Below are positions 9,387 through 18,076 of a stretch of DNA of 64,000 bases, piece after piece. The translations under genes and the position numbers were made by a program. A model generated the notes under the pieces. The model had not been told where the DNA came from and searched no databases. It worked only from the letters and a program-made list of their open reading frames with translations. Where the stretch lies: positions 124,001 to 188,000 of the forward strand of contig JBBRNP010000001.1 of assembly GCA_038230255.1 (NCBI GenBank), read 5' to 3'. Source of the stretch: AV40 sp038230255. Its GTDB lineage: Bacteria > Verrucomicrobiota > Verrucomicrobiia > Chthoniobacterales > UBA10450. The first letter of the stretch is position 1. Each line of letters starts with the position of its first letter.

Positions 9387-9653
9387 ATGAATGAGACAAA
9401 TCGCACCCTCTCGCCCGAAGAGTTGGTCCAGCTGCAAAAAAAATTCAGCGAGATCAAACATTCCATCAACAACGCGCTCGCCGTGATGATGGCGCTTTCG
9501 GAAATGTCGCAGCGCCGGCCTGATTATGCTGAAAAACTTGCGACCGCGGTGTTGAGCAAGGCGCCACAAATCGTTACGAGTTTACAGGAATTCACCCAGG
9601 CCCTGAACGAAAAGGCCGGCGTAAAATCCGAGGTCGCGGGCGAAGCGAAGTAG
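9387..9653 (+). CDS. Small helical protein resembling a histidine-kinase DHp helix pair
   Basis: 88 residues, predicted all-helical. Residues about 20-45 read FSEIKHSINNALAVMMAL, which resembles the H-box of histidine kinases (H-x-x-N-N-x-L). A second helix (APQIVTSLQEFTQAL) could form the other half of a dimerisation hairpin. No ATP-binding domain is present. It stands 22 bp before phoB in the same direction and is probably co-transcribed with phoBR. A role as an independent phosphotransfer or kinase-dimerisation partner of PhoR/PhoB is inference from the motif and position; it could also be an unrelated helical protein. Confidence 0.65.
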   Translation: MNETNRTLSPEELVQLQKKFSEIKHSINNALAVMMALSEMSQRRPDYAEKLATAVLSKAPQIVTSLQEFTQALNEKAGVKSEVAGEAK

Positions 9654-9675
9654 CTTCACGGCAAGTCTCGCGCGC

Positions 9676-10371
9676 ATGGACGCGGTGTCGAGCAAACGCA
9701 TCCTCATCGTCGAAGACGAAAAGGACGTGGTCGATCTTCTCACGTTGAATCTGCGCAAAGCCGGCGGTTTCGCTCTTTCCACCGCGGCGGACGGCGCGGC
9801 CGGTCTGGCCAAAGCGCGCGCGGAAAAACCGGACTTCGTCATTCTCGATTTGATGCTGCCGAAAATGCCTGGGCTAGAAGTTTGTAAAATTCTGAAAAGC
9901 GAACCGGCTACGCGCCACATTCCCATCCTGATGTTGACCGCGCGAGCAGAGGAGATCGATCGGATCGTCGGTTTGGAATTCGGCGCTGACGATTACGTGA
10001 CCAAACCATTCAGTCCGCGCGAAGTTATTTTGCGCATTAAAGCAATCCTGCGCCGTGGAAGTGCCGAAGAAACTGACGATCGCGTGTCGGCTGGGCCGAT
10101 TACGATCGATCCAGCGCGCCATGAAGTCCTCGTCAACGGCAAGCGGGTCGATCTCACCAGTCTTGAGTTCAAACTGTTGCGCACGCTGATGCAGCGACGT
10201 GGCCGCGTCCAGGAGCGGGACCGTTTGCTCAACGAAGTCTGGGGTTACGAAAGCGTCATCGATACCCGCACCGTCGATACTCACGTCCGTCGCTTGCGCG
10301 AAAAGCTCGGCAAAGCGGGGGACATTGTTGAAACCGTGCGCGGCTTTGGTTACCGGATGCGCGAGAAATAA
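9676..10371 (+). CDS. phoB: PhoB-type response regulator (OmpR/PhoB family)
   Basis: 231 residues. The receiver domain (about 8-125) has the acidic pair IVEDEKD, the phospho-acceptor Asp in FVILDLMLP, the Thr/Ser in LMLTAR and the Lys in YVTKPF. The C-terminal winged-helix domain (about 135-230) carries the typical LTSLEFKLLRTLMQRRGRV and VDTHVRRLREKLG segments. Directly followed by phoR and the pst operon, it is the phosphate-starvation activator. Its likely target is the pair of 11-bp-phased GTAAC repeats ahead of pstC. Start ATG at 9676. Confidence 0.93.
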   Translation: MDAVSSKRILIVEDEKDVVDLLTLNLRKAGGFALSTAADGAAGLAKARAEKPDFVILDLMLPKMPGLEVCKILKSEPATRHIPILMLTARAEEIDRIVGLEFGADDYVTKPFSPREVILRIKAILRRGSAEETDDRVSAGPITIDPARHEVLVNGKRVDLTSLEFKLLRTLMQRRGRVQERDRLLNEVWGYESVIDTRTVDTHVRRLREKLGKAGDIVETVRGFGYRMREK

Positions 10372-10375
10372 CGGC

Positions 10376-11644
10376 ATGTCCTGGGTTCTGCTCGCCGCGA
10401 TTGCCGGATCGACAATTGCAACTGTCTATGTCGTCTGGCGAAAGTGGATCTTGCCCTGGCGACAAATCGAGGGGCTAGTGACGCAAGTCGGCCGCGGCGA
10501 GCAGCCGCGCACATTTTTAGTAGAAGGTGGTAACGAAGCGCAGCGAGTTGCCGTTGCGCTGGAAGACATCTTGGCCCGGCAACGAGAGTTGGACCGGCAA
10601 ATCGGCGAACGCTCAGCCGGACAGAAAGCGATTTTTTCAGCGATGCAGGATGGCTTACTCGTGGTCGATCGCGGGCGCCGAATCGCGCTCGTGAACCGCG
10701 CATTTCACGAATTATTTGGAATCGGGGAAGACGCATTAGGCGCTCCGCTTTTGGAAAGCGTCCGTCATCCGGCGGTGGAGCAAATCGTTGGTGATACCTT
10801 TCGAGAACGAGGGCCGAGCCAAGGCGAGCTCATAATTGGAAACCGCGAGTTTCAGATGACCTCCGTCCCAATGGGAAATGATAACGGTGAAATCACCGGC
10901 GCGGTCATCTTGTTTCACGACATCAGCGAGCTGAAACGGGTAGATGAGATTCGCCGGGATTTTGTCGCCAACGTTTCGCACGAACTGCGCACGCCGCTGT
11001 CGATCTTGCGCGGCTACATCGAAACGATGCTGGACGATCCAAAAATGTCGCAAAGCGAATCCGCTCGTATTCTCGAGATAATGGAACAGCACTCACAACG
11101 CCTCGGTTTGCTGGCCAACGATTTGCTGACACTCGCCCAGTTGGAGTCGGGAAGCTCAAGTCTGCAATTAAATGAGATCGATCTGACTCAATTCTTTGCC
11201 GGCCTGGTGCGTGATTGGAAAAAGAAGTTCTCCGCGAAAAGTTTGAACGCGATCGTCGACGTCCCGGCCGGCTTTCGAATGATTTGCGCGGATGAAACAC
11301 GACTCCGGGAAGTTTTCGATAATCTGCTCGATAACGCGGTCAAATATTCAAGTAAGGAGGGCGAGGTTCGTCTCCAAGCGACGCGCCGCGCCGACGAGAT
11401 CGCGCTCAGTGTTAGCGACGATGGAATCGGCATCAGTCAGGAAGATTTACCGCGGATTTTCGAGAGATTTTATCGCGCGGATAAAGCTCGCAGCCGCGAG
11501 CTCGGCGGCACCGGCCTTGGGTTGTCGATTGTGAAACACATCGCCCAATTGCACGGCGGCCGGGTCGAAGCGCAAAGCGAACTCGACCGCGGCACGACGA
11601 TTTGCGTGTTGCTTCCGCAAGGCCATCCTAAATCGCCGTTGTAA
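10376..11644 (+). CDS. phoR: PhoR-type sensor histidine kinase
   Basis: 422 residues from ATG 10376, 4 bp after phoB. There is one N-terminal membrane helix (residues about 2-20), a linker and a PAS domain (about 85-185, QDGLLVVDRGRRIALVNRAF). The H-box VSHELRTPLS follows with the phospho-accepting His near residue 202, then an HATPase domain with N-box DNLLDNAVKYSS, G1 SDDGIGI, F-box IFERFYRADKARS and G2 GGTGLGLSIVK. The near-absence of a periplasmic sensor loop is normal for PhoR, which reads phosphate through PstSCAB and PhoU. Upstream in-frame start codons overlap phoB and were not used. Confidence 0.92.
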   Translation: MSWVLLAAIAGSTIATVYVVWRKWILPWRQIEGLVTQVGRGEQPRTFLVEGGNEAQRVAVALEDILARQRELDRQIGERSAGQKAIFSAMQDGLLVVDRGRRIALVNRAFHELFGIGEDALGAPLLESVRHPAVEQIVGDTFRERGPSQGELIIGNREFQMTSVPMGNDNGEITGAVILFHDISELKRVDEIRRDFVANVSHELRTPLSILRGYIETMLDDPKMSQSESARILEIMEQHSQRLGLLANDLLTLAQLESGSSSLQLNEIDLTQFFAGLVRDWKKKFSAKSLNAIVDVPAGFRMICADETRLREVFDNLLDNAVKYSSKEGEVRLQATRRADEIALSVSDDGIGISQEDLPRIFERFYRADKARSRELGGTGLGLSIVKHIAQLHGGRVEAQSELDRGTTICVLLPQGHPKSPL

Positions 11645-11658
11645 CAGAATCGTAACAT
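11639..11658 (+). promoter_or_regulatory. Putative Pho box before pstC
   Basis: Two direct copies of GTAACA start at 11641 and 11652, exactly 11 bp apart, as in Pho boxes where tandem PhoB monomers bind every 11 bp. The first copy includes the phoR stop codon, so the site straddles the end of phoR and would give pstCAB-phoU its own PhoB-dependent promoter. A comparable site precedes the porin-pstS operon. Confidence 0.65.
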
Positions 11659-11666
11659 TAAATCCG

Positions 11667-13253
11667 TTGCCGCCCGGGACGGCGTTTCGCATCGTGGATA
11701 GTGTGGAAACTGTCGCCCAGCGGGTGTCGATTTTGTCGGAAAAACGTCTTTCGCGTCGTCGCCGACTAACCACAGAAGCGGCGATCAAGGCATTCTTCGG
11801 CAGCAACGCGGTGGTGGCGATTGTGGTTCTCGCGCTGATCACAATTTTTCTTTTTCGGGAAGGCTTCGGATTCTTCGGCCAAAACCTGGCGAATCTTCGG
11901 CTCTATCGCCGCGCCGGTTTGGAATATGTCGACATCATCCGCGGCCAGGCCCAAACCCACGCCGCTCTTTCACGTCAGCTCGGCGATATTCGATTGCAGG
12001 AGACGCGAACGCTGCTCCCTGGCGGTAATCTCGAAGCGTTCGATCAATTCGCCGGAGCATTCAGCGATAGCGGAGAATTCCTTAATGCGCTCGTGTCCGA
12101 CACCAACGATCAGGCAGCGACATTGCGCGAAGCTCTGATCGCCGCCGGCATCCCCTCCGCAATTTCTTCGGCCGAGACCCAACCATCAACGGAGGTGGCG
12201 GCGCCGATAGATCCGCCCGCGGCGATGATCGCGCTCCGTTCGGCTGAGGACAAATTCCCGAAAATTGCCGAAGCGATGAAAGCGAAGATCGACAATCTCC
12301 TGGCTGCGCCGCCTGTTCTTAACAGTTCAAAAGCGAGGGAATCATTCGAGAGCTGGAAAAAGAAGACGCAAAATTACCTCGCACAACTCCCAGCAGTCTC
12401 GCAGCGCCTGCGTGAATGGAGTCCAGAGGAACCGGTGCCTGCTTATCGCGCAGTTACTGCGTTTCTTTTCGGAACGGACTGGGTCACAGCGAGCTTTTGG
12501 CAGGATTGGTACGGGATCGTTCCGTTGCTTGTCGGGTCGATCATGGTCGCGGTCGTTGCGCTAGTGATCTCGGTGCCGCTCGGAGTTTGTTCCGCGATCT
12601 ATGTCAGCGAGGTCGCGGCGCGCGGTGAGAAAAGCTTTATCAAGCCCTACATTGAATTCATCTCCGCGATTCCCTCGGTCGTGCTCGGCTTTTTTGGAAT
12701 CGCGGTGGTTGGTCAAGCCGTGCGCGCCTTGTCGCAAATGCCGTTCATGAAATGGGTCCCGTTTTTTCCAATCAGCGAGCGCCTCAATGTTTTCACCGCC
12801 GGTTCTTTGCTCGCGCTCATGGCGGTCCCGACGATTTTCACTTTGGCAGAAGACGCGCTTCAGAATGTTCCGCGCGGATTCAAGGAAGCCTCTTACGCGC
12901 TCGGCGCCAATCGCCTACAAACAATCGCGCGTGTGCTGGTGCCGGCATCGCTTTCGGGAATCATCTCCGCGGTCTTGCTCGGGCTCGGTCGCGTCATTGG
13001 CGAGACGATGGTGGTTTTGCTTTGCGCAGGAAACCGGATCGCGATTCCTGATTTCACCCAGGGCCTCGGCGTTTTTTTTCAACCGGTGCATACCATGACC
13101 GGCATCATCGCGCAGGAAATGGGCGAGGTCGTGCGGGGCAGCATCCATTACCGGGCGCTCTTCATGGTCGGCCTCGTTCTTTTTGCGCTTACGCTTGGGA
13201 TTAACTACCTCGCGCAACGATTGGTCGCGCGTTACCGGATGAGCATCGGCTGA
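11667..13253 (+). CDS. pstC: Phosphate ABC transporter permease PstC with large periplasmic insert
   Basis: Up to 528 residues, compared with about 320 in E. coli. After a first membrane helix (about 47-64) comes a hydrophilic segment of about 200 residues before the remaining helices. It is rich in Gln/Ala/Glu, with helical runs such as AMKAKIDNLLAAP. From about residue 280 the permease core follows, with the ABC-interaction loop EASYALGANRLQTIARV. The start is uncertain: TTG 11667 or GTG 11694 or 11703 are all possible. PstC pairs with PstA to form the inner-membrane channel for phosphate delivered by PstS. The enlarged loop lies on the side facing PstS and might alter docking; this is inference. 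Confidence 0.93.
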   Translation: MPPGTAFRIVDSVETVAQRVSILSEKRLSRRRRLTTEAAIKAFFGSNAVVAIVVLALITIFLFREGFGFFGQNLANLRLYRRAGLEYVDIIRGQAQTHAALSRQLGDIRLQETRTLLPGGNLEAFDQFAGAFSDSGEFLNALVSDTNDQAATLREALIAAGIPSAISSAETQPSTEVAAPIDPPAAMIALRSAEDKFPKIAEAMKAKIDNLLAAPPVLNSSKARESFESWKKKTQNYLAQLPAVSQRLREWSPEEPVPAYRAVTAFLFGTDWVTASFWQDWYGIVPLLVGSIMVAVVALVISVPLGVCSAIYVSEVAARGEKSFIKPYIEFISAIPSVVLGFFGIAVVGQAVRALSQMPFMKWVPFFPISERLNVFTAGSLLALMAVPTIFTLAEDALQNVPRGFKEASYALGANRLQTIARVLVPASLSGIISAVLLGLGRVIGETMVVLLCAGNRIAIPDFTQGLGVFFQPVHTMTGIIAQEMGEVVRGSIHYRALFMVGLVLFALTLGINYLAQRLVARYRMSIG

Positions 13254-13254
13254 C

Positions 13255-14277
13255 ATGATCGCCGCTCCATCAAATCAACGCCGCACGCGCTTGCTTGAGG
13301 GCATTCTTTTCTGGGCCTTTCGAATCGGGACCTATTTTGTGTTGCTCTGCGCGACTTACATTTTTCTCGATATCGGAATCAAAGGCGGCAGGACCGTTTT
13401 CACGCGAACGGCGCCCTTCGTTAACCTGAAATTCTTAACCGAGCCGCCGCAAACGCTCTACGTTTTCGATTACCAGGAAAAGAAAATGGAGATGAGCGAT
13501 CGCGAATACCGCGATTGGAAAACGACGCACAAGGAAGAGGTCGAGGTCACGAGCGTCTCGTATTCCGCTGGTGGAATCTGGCCCTGCATTGTCGGCACTG
13601 CGCTGCTTGTGATTGGTTCGATGACGCTGGCGCTTTTCGTCGGGATCAGCTGTGCGATTTATCTCAGTGAATACAGCCGTGACGGCCGGTTCATTCGGCT
13701 AACTCGAGTCGCGATCCTCAATCTGGCCGGTGTGCCATCGATTGTGTTCGGGTTGTTCGGATTCGGACTGTTCGTGATTTTCTTCGGTTGGAATGTTTCG
13801 TTGCTTTCGGGCTGGTTCACACTTGGGCTAATGGTTTTGCCGGCAATCATTACCGCCAGCGAAGAATCATTGCGAGCGGTGCCGCAGGGATTGCGCGAGG
13901 GCTCGCTCGCGCTCGGAGCTACCAAATGGCAGACCATCCGAAAAAATGTTTTGCCTTACGCGCTGCCGGGAATCCTCACTTCATCCATTCTCGGCATTGC
14001 GCGCGTCGCCGGCGAAACCGCGCCGATCATGTTTACGGCTGCTTATGCCATGCGCGACGAAATGCCTTGGCAGGTGAGCCATTGGACGAATTTCTTTTTT
14101 CAGGGCGTGATGGCGCTGCCCTATCACATTTACGTAGTCAGTTCGAAGATCCCGCAGAACGAATACACCGAGCGCGTCCAATACGGGACGGCTTTCGTCT
14201 TCCTCGTCGTCGTTATGCTGATTGCTCTAACTTCTATCTTGCTCAGAGAGAGACAACGGAGACGCTTATCATGGTAA
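13255..14277 (+). CDS. pstA: Phosphate ABC transporter permease PstA
   Basis: 340 residues. An N-terminal helix (about 18-40) is followed by a periplasmic loop of about 60 residues (containing VFDYQEKKMEMSDREY), then five further helices. The cytoplasmic coupling loop GSLALGATKWQTIRKNVLP matches the EAA motif of PstA. It starts 1 bp after the pstC stop, and its own stop lies inside the first codons of pstB, so translation of the three is coupled. It forms the phosphate channel with PstC. Confidence 0.95.
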   Translation: MIAAPSNQRRTRLLEGILFWAFRIGTYFVLLCATYIFLDIGIKGGRTVFTRTAPFVNLKFLTEPPQTLYVFDYQEKKMEMSDREYRDWKTTHKEEVEVTSVSYSAGGIWPCIVGTALLVIGSMTLALFVGISCAIYLSEYSRDGRFIRLTRVAILNLAGVPSIVFGLFGFGLFVIFFGWNVSLLSGWFTLGLMVLPAIITASEESLRAVPQGLREGSLALGATKWQTIRKNVLPYALPGILTSSILGIARVAGETAPIMFTAAYAMRDEMPWQVSHWTNFFFQGVMALPYHIYVVSSKIPQNEYTERVQYGTAFVFLVVVMLIALTSILLRERQRRRLSW

Positions 14278-15113
14278 GCCTACTTGAAATGCCACAGACG
14301 CTGCCCCAACAAATCCCGCGCCAGAATGATCGCCCGGTCGAAGAGACCGAAAGCGCAACGATCATGATCAACGTGCGCGATCTTGATTTTGCTTACAGCA
14401 GTAACCAAGTGTTGCACAATGTCTCCCTGGATATTCCGGCGCAGGCGGTGACCGCGTTTATCGGTCCGTCGGGTTGCGGCAAGACGACTCTGTTGCGCTG
14501 CATTAATCGGATGAACGATTTGATCGAGGGGGCCCGGATTACGCAGGGAGCAATTCATCTCGGCGGAGTGGACATTAACACGCCGGAAGTGGACGTGGTC
14601 GATCTTCGCCGTCGGGTGGGAATGGTTTTCCAAAAATCGAATCCGTTTCCAAAATCGATTTACGAAAATATTTCCTACGGTCTGCGCATCGCTGGAATTA
14701 ACAAGCGCTCACAAATCGACGAAGCGGTCGAGAAAAGTTTGCGCGCGGCCGCGCTTTGGGATGAAGTCAAAGATCGTCTCGACGCGAACGCGTTTAGTTT
14801 CTCCGGTGGCCAGCAGCAGCGCCTTTGCATTGCGCGTGCGCTCGCGGTCGAGCCGGACGTCATCCTGATGGATGAACCGTGCTCGGCGCTCGATCCAATT
14901 GCGACCGCAAAGATCGAAGAATTGATTCACGAACTGAAAAGGCAATACACCATCGTGATTGTCACGCACAACATGCAACAGGCCGGGCGCGTTTCCGATC
15001 ACACTGGTTTCTTTTATCTGGGCAAACTGATCGAATTCGGACCGACCACGAAGATCTTCACCAACCCGAGCGAAAAGCGGACGGAAGATTACATCACCGG
15101 GCGCTTCGGTTAA
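14271..15113 (+). CDS. pstB: Phosphate ABC transporter ATPase PstB
   Basis: 280 residues from ATG 14271, overlapping pstA by 7 bp. It shows Walker A GPSGCGKTT, the Q-loop region MVFQKSNPFPKSIYENISYG, ABC signature FSGGQQQRLCIARALA, Walker B VILMDEPCSALDP and switch His in IVTHNMQQA. The PFPKSIYEN segment is characteristic of PstB. About 25 extra residues precede the first beta strand (VRDLDFAYSSNQVLHNVS). A longer open frame extends upstream through pstA but lacks PstB homology and was discarded. Confidence 0.96.
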   Translation: MVSLLEMPQTLPQQIPRQNDRPVEETESATIMINVRDLDFAYSSNQVLHNVSLDIPAQAVTAFIGPSGCGKTTLLRCINRMNDLIEGARITQGAIHLGGVDINTPEVDVVDLRRRVGMVFQKSNPFPKSIYENISYGLRIAGINKRSQIDEAVEKSLRAAALWDEVKDRLDANAFSFSGGQQQRLCIARALAVEPDVILMDEPCSALDPIATAKIEELIHELKRQYTIVIVTHNMQQAGRVSDHTGFFYLGKLIEFGPTTKIFTNPSEKRTEDYITGRFG

Positions 15114-15119
15114 TCCGAC

Positions 15120-15806
15120 ATGACTCCGCCAAAACATATTCTCGGAACATTCGACGAAGCGCTCAGCTCGTTGCGCAACAACGTCTTGATGATGGCGGGA
15201 CTGGCCGAGCGCACCCTCGATCGCGCGATCAAAGGATTGATGCAGCGAGACGATAATCTTTGCACGACCGCAATTGCCGATGACGAAGAGATCGACCAAC
15301 TCGAAAAGCAAATCGACAAAGATGGCATCGACGTGCTGCTTCGGTTTCAACCGGTGGCGTCCGATCTGCGTCGCGTCGTCGCCGCGATGAAGCTTTCGCC
15401 CAATATTGAGCGCATTGCCGACCAGGCTACGAACATTGCCCGGCGCGCTCGGAAGTTGAACAAACATCCAGCCTTGCCGGAGGTTGAAATCATCACGCCG
15501 ATCCAGGCGCACGCCATGGTGATGTTTAAAGACGCCATTGACGCGTTTGTCCGCGAAGATGTCGATCTTGGCCGCGCCGTGGTCGCCCGTGACAAGGAGC
15601 TCGACTACATGAACAAAATGGCCAACCGCCGCCTGACCGAACGAATGGCGCAGGATCCGAAGCAGCTCCGCGGCTATCTCAATCTGATTTTTATTTCACG
15701 TTGTCTCGAACGCGTCGGCGATCACGCTACTAATATTGCGGAGGACGCGGTTTACGCGGCCGCGGCCGAAGACATTCGCCATCAAACCGTCGCTGCCGCG
15801 ACATAA
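15120..15806 (+). CDS. phoU: Phosphate signalling protein PhoU
   Basis: 228 residues forming two repeated three-helix PhoU domains. Each carries the metal-binding E/D-x-x-x-D pattern: IERIADQATNIARRA in the first and LERVGDHATNIAEDA in the second. PhoU links the Pst transporter to PhoR and damps PhoB signalling when phosphate is plentiful. It lies 6 bp after pstB, closing the classical pstCAB-phoU operon (the pstS genes are at 22-24 kb instead). Confidence 0.95.
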   Translation: MTPPKHILGTFDEALSSLRNNVLMMAGLAERTLDRAIKGLMQRDDNLCTTAIADDEEIDQLEKQIDKDGIDVLLRFQPVASDLRRVVAAMKLSPNIERIADQATNIARRARKLNKHPALPEVEIITPIQAHAMVMFKDAIDAFVREDVDLGRAVVARDKELDYMNKMANRRLTERMAQDPKQLRGYLNLIFISRCLERVGDHATNIAEDAVYAAAAEDIRHQTVAAAT

Positions 15807-15834
15807 CGGTCGCGCCTTGTTATGCGCGGTCGAT

Positions 15835-15844
15835 TGTCGATCTT
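15835..15844 (+). repeat. Intergenic copy of the iterated decamer TGTCGATCTT
   Basis: The decamer lies 7 bp before the ppk1 ATG, between phoU and ppk1. It is the only exact copy seen outside a coding region, showing that the motif is not merely a by-product of codon choice. Confidence 0.9.
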
Positions 15845-15850
15845 GTAAGC

Positions 15851-18076
15851 ATGGCGCAGGCGCAATCCAAGGTTGAAACGGAGGAAAACGCTCGGATTGT
15901 GCCTGTAAGCCCTGAGCAAACCGCGCACGAGCGTTTCGGCGATCCTAAAAACTTCATCAACCGCGAGCTGAGCTGGCTCGAATTCAATCGGCGGGTCCTC
16001 GAAGAGGCGCAGGATCCGACCCAGCCGCTGATCGAGCGAGTGAAGTTTCTTTGCATCTTCAGCTCGAACCTGGACGAATTCTTCGAGATCCGCGTCGCCG
16101 GCATCAAACAACAAATCGAGAGCGAAACGAGCGATGTCGCAGCGGACGGGTTGAGTCCCACTGAGACCTTTAATCAAATTCAACGTCTCGCCCACGAGTT
16201 GGTCACGACGTCCTACGAGCTTTGGAATAAGGAACTGCTCCCGCAGCTTGCGAAAAACGGTATCCGAGTCCGGAATGTTTCGGAGCTAAATGCCAAACGC
16301 GCCGCCTGGGCGCGCAAATACTTTCAGGAGGAAGTCCTTCCGATGCTGACGCCGCTTGCAGTGGATGCGAGCCACCCGTTTCCGGATTTGCTGAACAAGA
16401 GTCACAACCTGTTGGTCCGCGCAAAGGCGCAACGCGGCGGCGAAGCCTTGCTTGCGATCGTGCAGGTGCCGCGGGTGGTTCCGCGGCTGATTTTGATGCC
16501 ACGGAGCAAGGGCGATGACGAACCGTGGGAATACATTTATCTCGCTTCGCTGATCAAGCAGCACATCGGTGAATTATTCCCGGGTTTGATTCTCGACGCG
16601 GTCGACGCCTTTCGCGTCACTCGCAATAGTGATCTCTACATTGACGAGGAAGAAGCAGAGAACCTTCTTCGAACGATCGAGCAGGAGCTGCGGCGTTCCA
16701 GTCGCGGCGACGCCGTTCGTTTGGAAGTGGAAGCCGATTGCCCGAAAGATTTCATCGAGCTGTTGACCGGCTATTTCGATCTGACCGAGGCGGACGTCTA
16801 TAAGCTGGATGGTCCGCTTTCAATGACGCATCTCGCCCCGCTTCTGACCAACGACGCCTTCGCGCAACTGAAAGACCGGCCGTTTCAACCGGGACGCGAT
16901 CCGGCCTTACCGCCGCACGCGGACATGTTTGAAGTGATGCGCCGTCAGGATGTGCTGCTCCATCATCCTTACGACGGCTTTGAGCCAGTTGTGGATCTGG
17001 TGGAAGAAGCTGCGCGCGATCCGCAAGTGCTTGCGATGAAGATCACCCTCTATCGCACCAGCGGCGATTCGCCGATCGTCGAAGCGCTGATCGACGCGGC
17101 CACTTCCGGCAAACAAGTCACGGCGATCGTGGAACTGCGGGCGCGTTTCGACGAGGCAGCCAATATTCAATGGGCGCGGCGGCTTGAGGAAGCCGGCGCC
17201 CACGTCATTTATGGCGTCGTCGGATTGAAAACGCACTGCAAAGTTTTGCTCATCGTTCGGCGCGATGCCGACCAGCTCCGGCGTTACGTGCACCTGGGAA
17301 CTGGCAATTATCATCAACGGACGGCGCGCATTTACACCGACTTCGGTTTGCTAACCAGCAATCCGGAGTTAACCGAAGAAGTCGGGATCGTTTTCAACAC
17401 CTTGACCGGGCTAGCCGGTTATCCGGGCCTGAAGAAATTGATGGTCGCGCCGTTCGATATGAAAAAACGGCTCATCGGTTTGATCGACCGCGAACGCAAC
17501 CATGCCCGCGCGGGGAGGCCGGCTCGAATCATCGCAAAGCTCAATTCGTTGGTCGATCAAGAGATCATCGAGACTCTCTACGAGGCGTCCTCGGCAAAAG
17601 TGACAGTCGATTTGATTGTCCGCGGCATTTGTTGTTTGCGGCCGAAGGTTCCCGGTCTGAGCGATTACATTCGCGTTATCAGCATTGTCGGCCGCTTTCT
17701 TGAGCACAGCCGGATCTATTACTTTGAAAACGGCGGGCAGCCCGAGCTGTTTTTTTCCAGCGCCGATTGGATGCCGCGAAACTTTCTCCGTCGCGTAGAA
17801 GTCGCATTTCCAATCGAAACTCCGCAGTTACGCGATCATGTTATCAACGAAGTGCTTCCCCGATTTCTAAACGACCGCGTCAAAGCGCGTGAGCTGCAAC
17901 CGGACGGGACCTATCGTCGTTTGAAACCGGAAGGCCCTGAGCCTCTTTTGCAAGCACAATGGCATTTCCGCGAAGTTACCCGCGAGCGGGCGAAAAAACT
18001 TGGTCGGAAGAAATCTGCGCCGGCTGATAAGCTGATTCCAATCACGGTTGCGCCGCCCCCACCGAAACCATCATGA
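15851..18076 (+). CDS. ppk1: Polyphosphate kinase 1
   Basis: 741 residues. Reversibly polymerises the gamma-phosphate of ATP into polyphosphate. The N-terminal domain begins FINRELSWLEFNRRVLEEA and continues FLCIFSSNLDEFFEIRVAG, both standard Ppk1 hallmarks. The catalytic core has LYRTSGDSPIVEALIDAA, the GLKTHCKVLLIV segment bearing the autophosphorylated His (about residue 462), and HLGTGNYHQRTARIYTDFGL. It follows the pst operon, so phosphate import and storage genes are contiguous. Its stop overlaps the following ROK kinase by 4 bp. Confidence 0.96.
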   Translation: MAQAQSKVETEENARIVPVSPEQTAHERFGDPKNFINRELSWLEFNRRVLEEAQDPTQPLIERVKFLCIFSSNLDEFFEIRVAGIKQQIESETSDVAADGLSPTETFNQIQRLAHELVTTSYELWNKELLPQLAKNGIRVRNVSELNAKRAAWARKYFQEEVLPMLTPLAVDASHPFPDLLNKSHNLLVRAKAQRGGEALLAIVQVPRVVPRLILMPRSKGDDEPWEYIYLASLIKQHIGELFPGLILDAVDAFRVTRNSDLYIDEEEAENLLRTIEQELRRSSRGDAVRLEVEADCPKDFIELLTGYFDLTEADVYKLDGPLSMTHLAPLLTNDAFAQLKDRPFQPGRDPALPPHADMFEVMRRQDVLLHHPYDGFEPVVDLVEEAARDPQVLAMKITLYRTSGDSPIVEALIDAATSGKQVTAIVELRARFDEAANIQWARRLEEAGAHVIYGVVGLKTHCKVLLIVRRDADQLRRYVHLGTGNYHQRTARIYTDFGLLTSNPELTEEVGIVFNTLTGLAGYPGLKKLMVAPFDMKKRLIGLIDRERNHARAGRPARIIAKLNSLVDQEIIETLYEASSAKVTVDLIVRGICCLRPKVPGLSDYIRVISIVGRFLEHSRIYYFENGGQPELFFSSADWMPRNFLRRVEVAFPIETPQLRDHVINEVLPRFLNDRVKARELQPDGTYRRLKPEGPEPLLQAQWHFREVTRERAKKLGRKKSAPADKLIPITVAPPPPKPS

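Noticed and set aside
13788..14270. 161-codon N-terminal extension of pstB
   Set aside because: Overlaps pstA in another frame and has no similarity to ABC ATPases; ATG 14271 fits the coupled operon.
14709..15512. 267-codon open frame on the minus strand
   Set aside because: Antisense to pstB and phoU, both certain; no start context or protein-like features.
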